The notes beneath the pieces were generated by a model that saw only the letters and a program-made list of their open reading frames with translations, was not told the origin of the DNA and searched no databases. From Elusimicrobiota bacterium (GTDB lineage Bacteria; Elusimicrobiota; Elusimicrobia; Elusimicrobiales; UBA9959), in NCBI GenBank assembly GCA_026388155.1, contig JAPLKI010000005.1:28866-92865 (forward strand): 64,000 nucleotides of DNA, in the 5' to 3' direction. Position numbers and translations under genes: made by a program. Positions within the stretch are counted from its first letter, which is position 1. Each line of letters starts with the position of its first letter. Positions 34,273-44,340 of this stretch are shown here, in pieces.

Positions 34273-36642
34273 ATGAAACATTTATTCAGAAATTTTAAAT
34301 CCATTTTTTTCTGCCTCATTCTCATGGGGTACGGGGCGGGCTTTGCCCAGACGAACCCTCCCCAAAAAGTAAACTTCCAGGGAAGGCTTACGGACCTCGC
34401 GAACAATCCCCTGAACGGTTCCTTTGAACTTGTCTTTTCCTTATATGACGCGCCGGCGGGAGGAACAGCTCTTTGGAACGAGACCCAGACGGGTGTTCCC
34501 GCCGTAAACGGCGCCGTGGAGGTGATCCTGGGCTCCGTGACTCCCATTCCCTACTCGGTGGTAAAATCATCCACAATATATCTTGGGATCACCGTTGATG
34601 GCGAGGCCCTGAACCCCCGCCAGCCTTTCAATTCCGTCCTCTATTCATTGAACACCTACCAGTTGGCGGGAAAAACATATGACACATTCGTAGACACCTC
34701 CACGGCCCAAACGATAACCGGCATAAAAACATTCAGCGCCAATCCCGTGTTCAACGTGGACGCGATAGGGCAGGAAAGGATAAGCGGCTTAACCGCGGCG
34801 CTGGCCGCGAAGGCTGTCGCCGCGACTGTAGCCGTTGACACAACCACGCTGAAGACGCGGATAGACGGCATTGCAGGCGACAGCCTGGGCAACCATATCG
34901 CCACCACCACGCTGAATATGGCGGGTTTCAATATTACCAATGTGCGCGAAATAAATGCAAGCACCATAACCGCAGCCGGCAATATCACCGCGGTAAAGTA
35001 TTACGGTGACGGGTCCGGTTTGACCAATATCTCGGCGGGCAACAGCCTGGGCAACCACATCGCCACCACCACGCTGAATATGGCGGGTTTCGGCATTAAC
35101 AATGTGCGCGATATAAATGTAGGCACCATAACCGCAACCGGCAATATTACCGCGGTAAAGTATTACGGAAACGGTTCCGGTTTAACCAATCTCCCAGCGA
35201 GCGACAACCTGGGCAACCATATCGCCACCACCACGCTGAATATGGCGGGTTTTGGCATTAACAATGTGCGCGATATAAATGTAAGCACCATAACCGCAGC
35301 CGGCAACATTACCGCGGCAAAGTATTACGGAAATGGTTCCGGTTTAACCGGTATTACAGGCGACAGCATGGGCAACCATATTGCCACCACCACGCTGAAT
35401 ATGGCGGGTTTCAATATTAACAATGTGCGCGATATAAATGCGAGCACCATAACCGCAGCCGGCAATATCACCGCGGTAAAGTATTACGGTGACGGGTCCG
35501 GTTTAACAAATCTTTCAGCGAGCGACAACCTGGGCAACCATATCGCCACCACCACGCTGAATATGGCGGGTTTCGGTATTTACAATGTGCGCGACATAAA
35601 TGTGAGCACTATAACCACCACGGCTGCCGGTGTGATATTCAGCACAAATGTTTATATTACAAACGGCAACTTCAGCATCGGCACAATAAGTCCAAAGGCA
35701 CTGTTTCAGGTGGTAGGAGCGTCATTTACTGTGCTAAGCACGGGCAATGTCGGTATCGGAGATACGAACCCCGCGGAGAAGCTGACCATAATCGGTAATG
35801 TCAGAGCCACAGGGGATTTGGCGATTGGATTTGGCAACACCCCTGTCACGCTTCGTATAGGAGAGGGAGCCGGAGAAAGCACTATTCTGGCGCCCGGCAA
35901 TCAAAGTTTGACGATTCAGGCGACAAGTTCTTATGGAAATGCGGTGAAGGTTCAGACTTACAACACCGCCAAGAGCGCATTTTTGGACAGGTTCGTCGTC
36001 AATGGCGCATCTGACACGGCCAATGTTTACACCCTCAACGCCAACATGGGCATCGGGACGGCGAGTCCGGGGGCCAGGCTGGACGTGGTCGGGAATGTGA
36101 AAATCGCGGATGGCACCCAGGGCGCAGGCAAGGTCCTTACCTCTGACGCAAACGGACTTGCAACTTGGGTGGCCATCAGTTCCTTCTCGGCTGGAGACAG
36201 CTACGGCGGCGGAAATATCTTCTGGCTGGACGCTTCCAGGAATCACGGTCTAATTGCCGCGACAGCGGACCAAAGTACGGGAATAGCGTGGTCTGTCTCT
36301 GGTGCCAGAACAACAGGGGCGACTCTTGATGCTGTATACGCCGGCAAAGCAAATACCAGCAAAATCATTACCATTGAGGGAGCAGGCGGCTATGCCGCGC
36401 AGGTTTGCGCCGATTACAGCGTTATAGTAAACAATGAATATTATGACGACTGGTATTTACCTTCATGGGGGGAATCATATTTATTATCCCAAAGTGGGAT
36501 TCAAGGTCTTACTGGTTACTATTGGAGTTCTACGGAGCACGATTCTGGAGCCGCGTATGGTGTGGACATGTCCGGTGGCAAACTCGACATGGGCAAGCTT
36601 GCTGCCAGCTATTTCCAAGTCCGTTGCATCCGCGCATTCTAG
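34273..36642 (+). CDS. Secreted repeat (fibre-like) protein with C-terminal DUF1566 domain
   Basis: The 789-residue protein has a signal peptide and an N-terminal beta domain (PPQKVNFQGRLTDLANNPLN, then LVFSLYDAPAGG) shared with the protein at 61281. Five repeats of 53-54 residues follow (unit: GNHIATTTLNMAGF, then NNVRDIN, then TITAAGNITAVKYYGDGSGL), nt 34882-35630. The next region is tail-fibre-like (NVGIGDTNPAEKLTIIGNVR and MGIGTASPGARLDVVGNVKI), as in phage and cell-surface fibres. The C-terminal 140 residues are a DUF1566/Lcl-type domain (DDWYLPSWGE and YYWSSTEHDS). It is preceded by aaggag. Confidence 0.85.
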   Translation: MKHLFRNFKSIFFCLILMGYGAGFAQTNPPQKVNFQGRLTDLANNPLNGSFELVFSLYDAPAGGTALWNETQTGVPAVNGAVEVILGSVTPIPYSVVKSSTIYLGITVDGEALNPRQPFNSVLYSLNTYQLAGKTYDTFVDTSTAQTITGIKTFSANPVFNVDAIGQERISGLTAALAAKAVAATVAVDTTTLKTRIDGIAGDSLGNHIATTTLNMAGFNITNVREINASTITAAGNITAVKYYGDGSGLTNISAGNSLGNHIATTTLNMAGFGINNVRDINVGTITATGNITAVKYYGNGSGLTNLPASDNLGNHIATTTLNMAGFGINNVRDINVSTITAAGNITAAKYYGNGSGLTGITGDSMGNHIATTTLNMAGFNINNVRDINASTITAAGNITAVKYYGDGSGLTNLSASDNLGNHIATTTLNMAGFGIYNVRDINVSTITTTAAGVIFSTNVYITNGNFSIGTISPKALFQVVGASFTVLSTGNVGIGDTNPAEKLTIIGNVRATGDLAIGFGNTPVTLRIGEGAGESTILAPGNQSLTIQATSSYGNAVKVQTYNTAKSAFLDRFVVNGASDTANVYTLNANMGIGTASPGARLDVVGNVKIADGTQGAGKVLTSDANGLATWVAISSFSAGDSYGGGNIFWLDASRNHGLIAATADQSTGIAWSVSGARTTGATLDAVYAGKANTSKIITIEGAGGYAAQVCADYSVIVNNEYYDDWYLPSWGESYLLSQSGIQGLTGYYWSSTEHDSGAAYGVDMSGGKLDMGKLAASYFQVRCIRAF
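34882..35690 (+). repeat. Five coding tandem repeats of about 162 bp
   Basis: Units start at 34882, 35044, 35206, 35365 and 35527 (spacings 162, 162, 159, 162). They are highly similar at DNA level including synonymous sites, implying recent duplication or gene conversion. Confidence 0.9.
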
Positions 36643-36671
36643 GGTAGTGGGGATCAGGGAGCGTAGGGAAA

Positions 36672-36850
36672 AGTAACCGGTAATCAGTAATCGGTGACCG
36701 GTGGAGAAATGGAAAAAGGTGTCAGGCTGCTTTTTAAATGAAGGGAAACTACGGCAAAGATATGTATTTTAGAGTTGCTTTAAAATCTTTTGCAAGATAC
36801 CTTGTACCGGTCTTGCTGGTTACCGGTTGCTGGTTACCGGTTACTGGTGT
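36672..36850. repeat. Split inverted word-repeat flanking a start codon
   Basis: Left arm agtaaccggtaatcagtaat and cggtgaccggtgg (36675-36707); right arm taccggtcttgctggttacc and ggttgctggttaccggttac (36806-36850). The arms flank the start of the giant gene, and the right arm encodes VPVLLVTGCWLPVTG of its signal peptide. Confidence 0.8.
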
Positions 36851-39800
36851 TGCCGCGGAGCTTGCGGGAGCAACTAAGAAGATACAGCGCAATGCCGTAG
36901 CCATGGGTGGAAAACGCTCCTCGGGCGCGACGAAAACCATGAGCGCCACGGCGGGAGAAAGCGCGATCTCCATCTCGACCGGCCAGTCAAAGAAAATACG
37001 CAAGGGGCATCATTCCATAAGATACTACCCGGCTACGATACTCGACCTCAGCGCCAAAACAGGCTCCGCGTACGGGGAGGCCATACTGACCTGGACGGCT
37101 CCCGGAGCGGACGGGATGGCGGGAAGGGCCTCGGGATACAGGCTCGCATTCTCAACAACCGGCCCCATGACTTCCGAAGCCGGTTTCGATAAGGCGGCGG
37201 TCTACTCCCAGAGTTTTGCGCCGTTGCCGGCGGGCGCGGCGGAAAGCCGGGTCTTGAGCAAACTGCCTTTAGGCACAACAGTTTATTTCGCTGTCAAAGG
37301 AATTGAGCCCTCGGGCAACAGAGGCTACATTTCAAATTGTCCCTCGGCATATGTAACCGCGCCCGCTAGCATATTCGGAACGGTCGCCTACTCCGGCGCG
37401 CAGGGCGGCAAGCTTGTTGTCGCGGTTTTTGATTCCACACGGGTTTTCACAACGGCAAACCTCCTGGCTTTCACACAGCTCGCCCAGGCCGGCGGCTATA
37501 GTCTCACCGGCATTAAACCGGGCAGCACCTTCTATACCGCGGGATTCGTGGATGTGAACCAGAACCTGAAACCTGATACCGGGGAGGACTACGGTTTTTA
37601 TGGCGGTACTTCTCCCATATTACTCGGTAATCTGGCCTCGGCGGAATCCGCAACAGGAGTCGATTTTGAGATCCTGGCGGCCTCCACCGCGCAATCGGGG
37701 ACGATTTCCGGCAATATCTTGTACTCGGGCGCGCAATCCGGGTTGTTGCGCATAGAGGTTTTTAACAATTCGGCCTTCTCGGGCCAGCCGGTAGCGGCGA
37801 TATCCACAAGTTCCGCCGGCGCATATTCGCTCAGTGTCCCGGGCGATATCGCCTATTTCATGCGCGCGTTCATTGATCAGAACTCCAACGCGGTTTTTGA
37901 TGCCGGTGAAGCTTCGGGGCTCTTTGGACCCAAAAACCAGGGAGCCGAACCTGTCTTCGTTCCCAAGCAGGGAGCCTCTCCCGGAAAGGATATTACTATC
38001 TACGACCCCGGCTGCTCTGCGGCGGGCTGCTCGGGCTTTGGAACGTCAACCATCTCCCCGTCGACAGTTACGGCCGGCAGCCTGGCTGACATTACCATTC
38101 AACTTATAGTCGGGCCTTCCGGAATGCAGCCCGGCGGTCTTGCCGGATTCGGCGTAGCTCCCGGATGGGGCGCGCTGCAGAACAACTGCACGGGATGCAA
38201 TGCTTATGTCGCTTTGACGCTGACAAGCACAAATACCGTGGAGGCGGCTTTAGATGCCGACCCTTCCACTGCCGGCCTGGAGCCTCTGACAGGGCAATTC
38301 TCCGCCACGGCCAGAGTAATGTCAGGCTCTTTGAATCCGGGAGACACCGTCCAGTTCACTGTTTCAAAACTTCCGGCTCCATGCTCGTCCAATACGAGCA
38401 TATTCAAAGTGATCACAGCCCAGAACGCTAATGCGGCGGCGCAGTCCCTTTTCTCGGGCTCGCCCGCCATTTTAGTCCAGCCTGGCGGGGCCGTTACAAT
38501 GGCTTTCTCGCCGGTAAGTCTGGTTCTTACGCAGTTCACCACCTCCCAGGCCCTGCTCATGTCAGGCAGGGACCTCTGCGGAGGCGTAGCGGCCGTTTCC
38601 AACCCCACGGATGTTATTGTTTCCGGCAGAGTCTACAGCTTCTCCACCGGGCTGTTCGACCCGGACCCGGGTTTACAGTTTTCCACTTCCCAGGGGGATA
38701 GCTTCTCCACACCCATGACGGTAACATTTTCAGCCGGCCAGTCGTCCGCAACTTTGTTCGCTATAGTCTCCTCCACCGGCTCAAAGCACATTCAGGCCGA
38801 ATATATACTGGAGGGAACGACCCGCTACGCCTATTGTGCGGTAAATACCCTTCAGGGCGACCCTTTCTCCAAAGTTAACCTGTCAAGCGGCGCATTTGCC
38901 ACTAACCGCACTTCCATGACGATAACTCCGGACGGCGACGGAACGGGCGACATGGCCTTCATAAACTTCAACCTTGCCGACCCCGCCCTCTCATGGAAAG
39001 TGCAGATCTCCTCAAGCCCCTTTGACTCGGGCGGGCCGGCCATCTGGCAGTCTCTGGGTTACGGCAGCGCGTTGCCGGGGAAGGTGGCCTGGGACGGAAG
39101 AATAAACCTCGGCGCTGAAGCCGGGCGCACGGTCCCATCCGGAGACTATTACGTGCTCATCTCAGCGGGAGGAGCTTCAACCGATACCCTTAGGATAAAT
39201 GTAATCGTAAACCAGGTTTCGGGCCAGGTGACGGACCCTGGCATCACCCCCGCCGTGCCTGTGCCGGATGTGAAAGTGCAGGCTTTCGGGCCTGTCGGGG
39301 GCCAGGTCGTTACCGATCCGGCCGGGCGTTACCTTATGTCAGGGCTTTCCATAGGAACATACACCTTCACATTTTCAAAGGGGCAGTATCTCTCCGTCTC
39401 TAGCAAAACCATCGTGGCAAGCACGATCACCGTACTTAATATTCCGCTTTTGCGCGCGCCCATTCTTGAGGTGATACCGACCCTGCAAGCCGGGGCCACG
39501 CAGTCTTATGAGCAATGGGGAGAGCTTTCCGTATACACTACCGGCTGGATAAAAAGTTTCGTGCAGCCCATAAGGCTTCCGGCCGGAACCACTACTTTTG
39601 ACGACGGCGGGCAGTGGAATCCCTCGCTGCAGCAGTTCGTAACCCGCACGCGCTTCCGCTTTGAGGTCGCACTGGACACCTACACTATCGCCGCGCAGCT
39701 GGCGGGGTATTTCCCCGTGTCAAGCGCGGCATATGTCGGTTCCAAGGGGCTCGAGCTGACCCTGCCGCAGTTGAACAGGCGGGTCAATCTCTCCGGGACC

Positions 39801-42800
39801 ATCTCATTGTCAACCGCCACGAACCCCAACCCGAATCCCTCCGGCCTGACGGTATCCGTGCTGGCTCTGTCGGGAGGCTCCGCGAAAGGATCGGCCCTCG
39901 CAAGCCTGTCGTCCGGAACCATCAGCGCGACGTATCTTATAACCGGCGTGGAGCCCGGCAGCTATACGCTGCGCGGTTTCGCGCCGGGTTTCGAGTCCGT
40001 CTCAAGCGGGCCGGTAATTGTGAGTGTGTTGGATATAACGGGCATTGACCCTCCTCCGTTTAAGGAGGGGGGTGTGATTTTGGGAACGGTTACCGTAACA
40101 GGCGACACCTCCGGATTTGCCCAGCTTGCCGGTTCCACATACCCGATCTCTATAGGCATTACCGCGTGGTCCCAGCAGACGGCCGCCCAGAACCGGGCAA
40201 CGGTCTATCTCGCCTCCGCTCCCGCCGCCTCCTCGGCGCAATACAGGATACCGGGCCTCACGCCCGGAACGAGCTATCAGATCTTCGCGGATATCTCGTT
40301 TGGCGCTGATGCTGCTTTCCAGAGCCCGGGCGGATTCCCCAAGACTGTGTTTATTTCCACACAGACCCGCACCGCCAAGCTCAATTTCACTTTTGAAAAG
40401 GCGAGCGGGGCGGTGGCCGGGCTTTTGCGCCTGCCGAACCCCGCGAATGAAATAGGCGCGCCGGCGCCGGACTTCACGCTGGCGAACCTTAAATGGAAAA
40501 TACTCAAGTCGGACGACCCTCAAAGGGTGGGCAGGACATTTGAGGCCCGGATATCCACAAGCCTTCCGGTATTTTTGTGCGGCGGGACTGCGCCCTCCGC
40601 CGGAACGGCGCCCGGCTGCGCCGCCGGCATCTCCAGCGCCACATTCAGGCTTTCGGGGTTCAGAACGGAAACGCTGGAACTGGAGATGTCCTATACCCCT
40701 ACGGGGAGATCCAGTGTGGTCACTGTGGCGGCCGTGAACGGTTCCACCGTGCCGGCGACGCTTGATATGCGCGGCGAAACCTATTCTATTTCGGGGAAAA
40801 TAATAAACCAGGTCTCGGACCCGCTCTTTAACACGAACGCGCTGGTAAGCCAGAACGCGCCGTTCTACGCCCCCGCAGGCTACCCCGCGAACATTTCCTC
40901 CACCACGGCCCGCGTGGAGGCGATAAGGAAGGAGTTCGGCGAGCTTCAGACCCAGGTCTCCACTTTCACTTTTGACGCCGCCAGGACGAGGGTGGGCTTC
41001 CTTGACCCGGCCGGCAATTTTGCCATAACCGGCGTCCAGAACGGCGTCTATCTTGTGCGGACCCTGCCGCTTAGAGCCGAAACCACCGGGCAGGTACTTG
41101 TTCCTTCCAAAGAGCAGTTCGTTACCATAGCCAACGCCAGCATGACGGGAGTGGATTTCACGCTCTCGGACGGCTTCTCCGTTTCCGGCAGCATAATGCT
41201 TGACCAGGGGCTTTCGGACGCAAGGGCCTTGAGTCTTTCCTTAAAGAACAAGCGCGGCGAGACCGTGGACGAGATCGACCTCTTGCTGGGGAATCCCGGC
41301 GCGGGAGTCGCCGCAAGTTCCGCGGATTACCTTTTTGAGCGCGTACCGTTAGGCGGCTTCTACACACTGGAAGCGAAGGACCTGGGCGCGCCCGTCAAAT
41401 ATGTCGCCCGGCCGCTCTCGTTCCCGGACCGCACCACCTCCCCCGACGGGCTGCAGGGCGACGTTTCCGGCATGGAGATATTGCTGAAACGCGCCGGCGC
41501 CATAACCGGGAAGCTCCGCGACGCGAACTCGGATTCCCTTATCACAGAGACGAACGCTACCCTGCTTGCGCCCAATTTCAGGATCTTCGCCATTGCCAAC
41601 CCCTGGGCGGAAGGCGGGTATGTTATTGCCAAATCCAGCGTCTCCCAAAGGCCGATAGAAGCCGACGGGACGTTCCGCATCGAGCCTATAACCCCCGGGG
41701 TAACTTACGATATCCACTTTGAGCAGGATAGCTGGGACATGGCCTTCCTCAACGCCGGCAGCCAGAACTATGCCCCGGCGTTAATAGCGCAGCTGACCCT
41801 TTCCGCCGGCCAGGTGAAAGATATAGGCATCGTGGACCTGAACCAGGGCCAGTCTATCACGGGGACCGTTTCCGGCGCCTCAGGGAAACTCCTCCCGAAC
41901 ATAACCGTGAGCGCGGTGCCGGCGCTTGTGGAGAATCCGGCCTCGGTAAACACACAGACCGCCTCCGACGGCAGCTATACCTTATGGGTGTCCAGCTTCA
42001 TTTCGCAATATTTCGACCTGACCGCCTCAGCCAGGGAAGACAACCTTGAGGAAGCGGAGGGAACGACCCTCTACGCTCCGAAAACTCTGCGCGTCGACTT
42101 ACAAAAATCAGCCGTGGTAGACTTTATTCTCGAGCCTCTTCTGGGCAAGGTAACGGGGCAGGTGCTTACCGCCGACGGCGGCGCGCTCTCCTATCCCTTC
42201 GGCGACCAGAAAGGCTTTCCCGCGGCGGCGGTTTACCTGCAGCGCGACGGGACCATTTCCCAGATAAATCCTCTAGGGGATATTCTCGCCAAGACGGAGA
42301 CCGACGGGACTTTCGCGGTCCCCGGCCTTTCCACGGGGACATACAGCCTGAACGCGGTAAGCCTCGGCTACATGGTTCACTCGTCCACTGTCTCGGTGAC
42401 TACAGGCACGGTATCGGCCGGGGAGCTCTCCCTGGTACGGAGCGCATCGGTGATCGGTTCCATAAGAAAAGCCGACACCGCCTCGCCCACGGGCTACTCA
42501 TGCCCGAACGATCAGGAGGTCAGCGCAATAGCGGCTGCGGACGACAATTTCACGCAACACATTCTGGGGACCGTGGAGAAAGACCCTGTAGCCCACACTG
42601 TGTGTTCCTACGAGATCTCGGGCTTCAAGACCGGGCTTGACTACCAGCTGGCGCTGCTCGGCGCTTCTGAAAATGATATCGTTTTCCCCTATGAGGGGGC
42701 CGTCTCTTTCGAGGCGCAGGAGTCCACCGCCACGAAGACGGTCAATCTGACCTACCGGGTGCCGGTCCCGGAGTGCCTCCCCACTTTCAAATACCTGGGC

Positions 42801-44234
42801 AACAACCAGATCCAGCTCAAATTCCGCTGCAATAAGGCCTTAAGAAACGAGACCGGACCGGATAACGACCTTGATTATATTCTCCAGAAGACGACTTACA
42901 CCTCCGCGGGCGCCAATCTCTTATCTCCCGACGGGACCGGCCAATTCCTGGGGAACGACAAGAAGCTTCTGCAGGGACGCAAGAACCTGACCGCTGTCTA
43001 TCGGCCGGCCAAGAACGAGGAAAAATTCAGCGTGAGACTGCGGGCTTTCACCGCCGCTTTAGATCCTTCCTCGGGGAACAACTATCAAATGGACCAGGTT
43101 TTCGACTTCTATACCGCGGTGGACGCCTCCAAGTCGAAGAACATGAATAATATGCAGGGCGGAAATCTGGATATGGAATCCGGGGAGGACTCCTCCAAGT
43201 CCAAGAAGAACAGCAGCATACAGAGCGGCAACCTGGTTATGGGATCTGTGGGGGATGCGGGGAACATAGAAAACACCAGCATTGCGGTGCCGCCGGGCGC
43301 TTTCGTGGAGGACGGGGCAACGGACGCCCAACCCGGAACCTCCGCAATAGTGGGGGTAAATAAAGGCAGGACTAAGGAACAAGCCAAAGCTCAGGCCTTA
43401 AGCCGGGGAGTGACGCCTCTTTCCACGGAGGAGCGCCTTAAGGACCCGGGCGCTTTCCCGCCCCGCATGGCCGCGGCTATCCAGGCTTTAAATGCCGGAC
43501 GGGTAAAAGGGTTCGAGCCTCAGTCCACCGGCAGGTCGGTGGTTACGCCTTTCAGCGCTTTCTACGACATCTTCCTGCCCGCCGGAATCAGGCATGAGCT
43601 CAAGAATAAAGCGAGACTCACCCTCTCCTACGACGCGTCGCTGTCTACCTCGGCGTCCCCTACGAACCTGAATATCTGGTATTTCAACTCCGCCACCCAG
43701 AAATTCGAGCTGGAGGAGGACAGCAGGCAGATCGACACCGCGAACAATACGGTTTCTGCGCTGGTGGACCATTTCTCTGTTTTCGTCGTGCTGGCTTCCA
43801 CACCACTGTATATCTCCACCAGTCCGTTCGCGGGAGCGGGGATAGAGGCCTTCAACTTCCCGAACCCCTTCAACCTGGAGACGAAAACCAGGGCTTTAAA
43901 CCTGAACGCCGGCGGCGGGAATTACGCGTCCGGAACGGTTCAGGTTACCACGCGGGGGACTATAATCCGGGTCGGGGTGCCGAAAGGCGTTTCGGGGCAG
44001 GGGAAGATACGCATATACAACCTGGCGGGAGAGCTGGTCAGGGAATACGACTGCGGGTATCTTGACGGCGCCGCCGGAGCCGCGGGGGCCGGAACATATT
44101 TCTACTTTGAATGGGACGGCAGGAACGGCGCCGGCCGGGACGTGGCCAGCGACGTTTATTTAGGCGAGATCAGGATAGGCGGGCAAAAGAAAATATGGAA
44201 AATGGCCGTGGTGAAGGATCCGAAGTATAAATGA
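36738..44234 (+). CDS. Giant secreted multidomain surface protein (2498 residues)
   Basis: A signal region (PVLLVTGCWLPVTGVAAE) is followed by an FN3-like domain (about 100-210). A long series of carboxypeptidase-regulatory/SdrD-B-like beta-sandwich repeats comes next, recognisable by GTISGNILYSGAQSG, GSYTLRGFAPGF and TYSLNAVSLGYMVHS patterns. The last 110 residues form a FlgD-Ig-like terminal domain (IRIYNLAGELVREYD, then YFEWDGRNGAGRDVASDVYL), as found at the ends of proteins exported to the surface by type IX-like systems. A Lys/Ser/Asn-rich spacer (about 2130-2175) precedes it. It is probably a surface adhesin or scaffold. Either 36738 or the ATG at 36762 could be the start. Confidence 0.85.
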   Translation: MKGNYGKDMYFRVALKSFARYLVPVLLVTGCWLPVTGVAAELAGATKKIQRNAVAMGGKRSSGATKTMSATAGESAISISTGQSKKIRKGHHSIRYYPATILDLSAKTGSAYGEAILTWTAPGADGMAGRASGYRLAFSTTGPMTSEAGFDKAAVYSQSFAPLPAGAAESRVLSKLPLGTTVYFAVKGIEPSGNRGYISNCPSAYVTAPASIFGTVAYSGAQGGKLVVAVFDSTRVFTTANLLAFTQLAQAGGYSLTGIKPGSTFYTAGFVDVNQNLKPDTGEDYGFYGGTSPILLGNLASAESATGVDFEILAASTAQSGTISGNILYSGAQSGLLRIEVFNNSAFSGQPVAAISTSSAGAYSLSVPGDIAYFMRAFIDQNSNAVFDAGEASGLFGPKNQGAEPVFVPKQGASPGKDITIYDPGCSAAGCSGFGTSTISPSTVTAGSLADITIQLIVGPSGMQPGGLAGFGVAPGWGALQNNCTGCNAYVALTLTSTNTVEAALDADPSTAGLEPLTGQFSATARVMSGSLNPGDTVQFTVSKLPAPCSSNTSIFKVITAQNANAAAQSLFSGSPAILVQPGGAVTMAFSPVSLVLTQFTTSQALLMSGRDLCGGVAAVSNPTDVIVSGRVYSFSTGLFDPDPGLQFSTSQGDSFSTPMTVTFSAGQSSATLFAIVSSTGSKHIQAEYILEGTTRYAYCAVNTLQGDPFSKVNLSSGAFATNRTSMTITPDGDGTGDMAFINFNLADPALSWKVQISSSPFDSGGPAIWQSLGYGSALPGKVAWDGRINLGAEAGRTVPSGDYYVLISAGGASTDTLRINVIVNQVSGQVTDPGITPAVPVPDVKVQAFGPVGGQVVTDPAGRYLMSGLSIGTYTFTFSKGQYLSVSSKTIVASTITVLNIPLLRAPILEVIPTLQAGATQSYEQWGELSVYTTGWIKSFVQPIRLPAGTTTFDDGGQWNPSLQQFVTRTRFRFEVALDTYTIAAQLAGYFPVSSAAYVGSKGLELTLPQLNRRVNLSGTISLSTATNPNPNPSGLTVSVLALSGGSAKGSALASLSSGTISATYLITGVEPGSYTLRGFAPGFESVSSGPVIVSVLDITGIDPPPFKEGGVILGTVTVTGDTSGFAQLAGSTYPISIGITAWSQQTAAQNRATVYLASAPAASSAQYRIPGLTPGTSYQIFADISFGADAAFQSPGGFPKTVFISTQTRTAKLNFTFEKASGAVAGLLRLPNPANEIGAPAPDFTLANLKWKILKSDDPQRVGRTFEARISTSLPVFLCGGTAPSAGTAPGCAAGISSATFRLSGFRTETLELEMSYTPTGRSSVVTVAAVNGSTVPATLDMRGETYSISGKIINQVSDPLFNTNALVSQNAPFYAPAGYPANISSTTARVEAIRKEFGELQTQVSTFTFDAARTRVGFLDPAGNFAITGVQNGVYLVRTLPLRAETTGQVLVPSKEQFVTIANASMTGVDFTLSDGFSVSGSIMLDQGLSDARALSLSLKNKRGETVDEIDLLLGNPGAGVAASSADYLFERVPLGGFYTLEAKDLGAPVKYVARPLSFPDRTTSPDGLQGDVSGMEILLKRAGAITGKLRDANSDSLITETNATLLAPNFRIFAIANPWAEGGYVIAKSSVSQRPIEADGTFRIEPITPGVTYDIHFEQDSWDMAFLNAGSQNYAPALIAQLTLSAGQVKDIGIVDLNQGQSITGTVSGASGKLLPNITVSAVPALVENPASVNTQTASDGSYTLWVSSFISQYFDLTASAREDNLEEAEGTTLYAPKTLRVDLQKSAVVDFILEPLLGKVTGQVLTADGGALSYPFGDQKGFPAAAVYLQRDGTISQINPLGDILAKTETDGTFAVPGLSTGTYSLNAVSLGYMVHSSTVSVTTGTVSAGELSLVRSASVIGSIRKADTASPTGYSCPNDQEVSAIAAADDNFTQHILGTVEKDPVAHTVCSYEISGFKTGLDYQLALLGASENDIVFPYEGAVSFEAQESTATKTVNLTYRVPVPECLPTFKYLGNNQIQLKFRCNKALRNETGPDNDLDYILQKTTYTSAGANLLSPDGTGQFLGNDKKLLQGRKNLTAVYRPAKNEEKFSVRLRAFTAALDPSSGNNYQMDQVFDFYTAVDASKSKNMNNMQGGNLDMESGEDSSKSKKNSSIQSGNLVMGSVGDAGNIENTSIAVPPGAFVEDGATDAQPGTSAIVGVNKGRTKEQAKAQALSRGVTPLSTEERLKDPGAFPPRMAAAIQALNAGRVKGFEPQSTGRSVVTPFSAFYDIFLPAGIRHELKNKARLTLSYDASLSTSASPTNLNIWYFNSATQKFELEEDSRQIDTANNTVSALVDHFSVFVVLASTPLYISTSPFAGAGIEAFNFPNPFNLETKTRALNLNAGGGNYASGTVQVTTRGTIIRVGVPKGVSGQGKIRIYNLAGELVREYDCGYLDGAAGAAGAGTYFYFEWDGRNGAGRDVASDVYLGEIRIGGQKKIWKMAVVKDPKYK

Positions 44235-44330
44235 TCGCCATAAGCCATAGGCCATAAGCTATATGCAGAAACTAAAAAAACGAGTTCTCTCTACAGCCTA
44301 TGGCTTACGGCCTATGGCCTATGGCACTCT
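44229..44330. repeat. Inverted word-repeat locus (cataggccataagc family)
   Basis: gccataagccataggccata on the left faces agcctatggcttacggccta and tggcctatggc on the right, spaced by about 30 nt. The right arm would encode STAYGLRPMAYGTL if the upstream ATG at 44263 were used. The same words occur at 28510-28600. Confidence 0.85.
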
Positions 44331-44340
44331 TATGACAGTG

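Noticed and set aside
34882..35690. Regular repeats resembling a CRISPR array
   Set aside because: Units are 162 bp, in frame, coding, and lack unique spacers; no cas genes are present.
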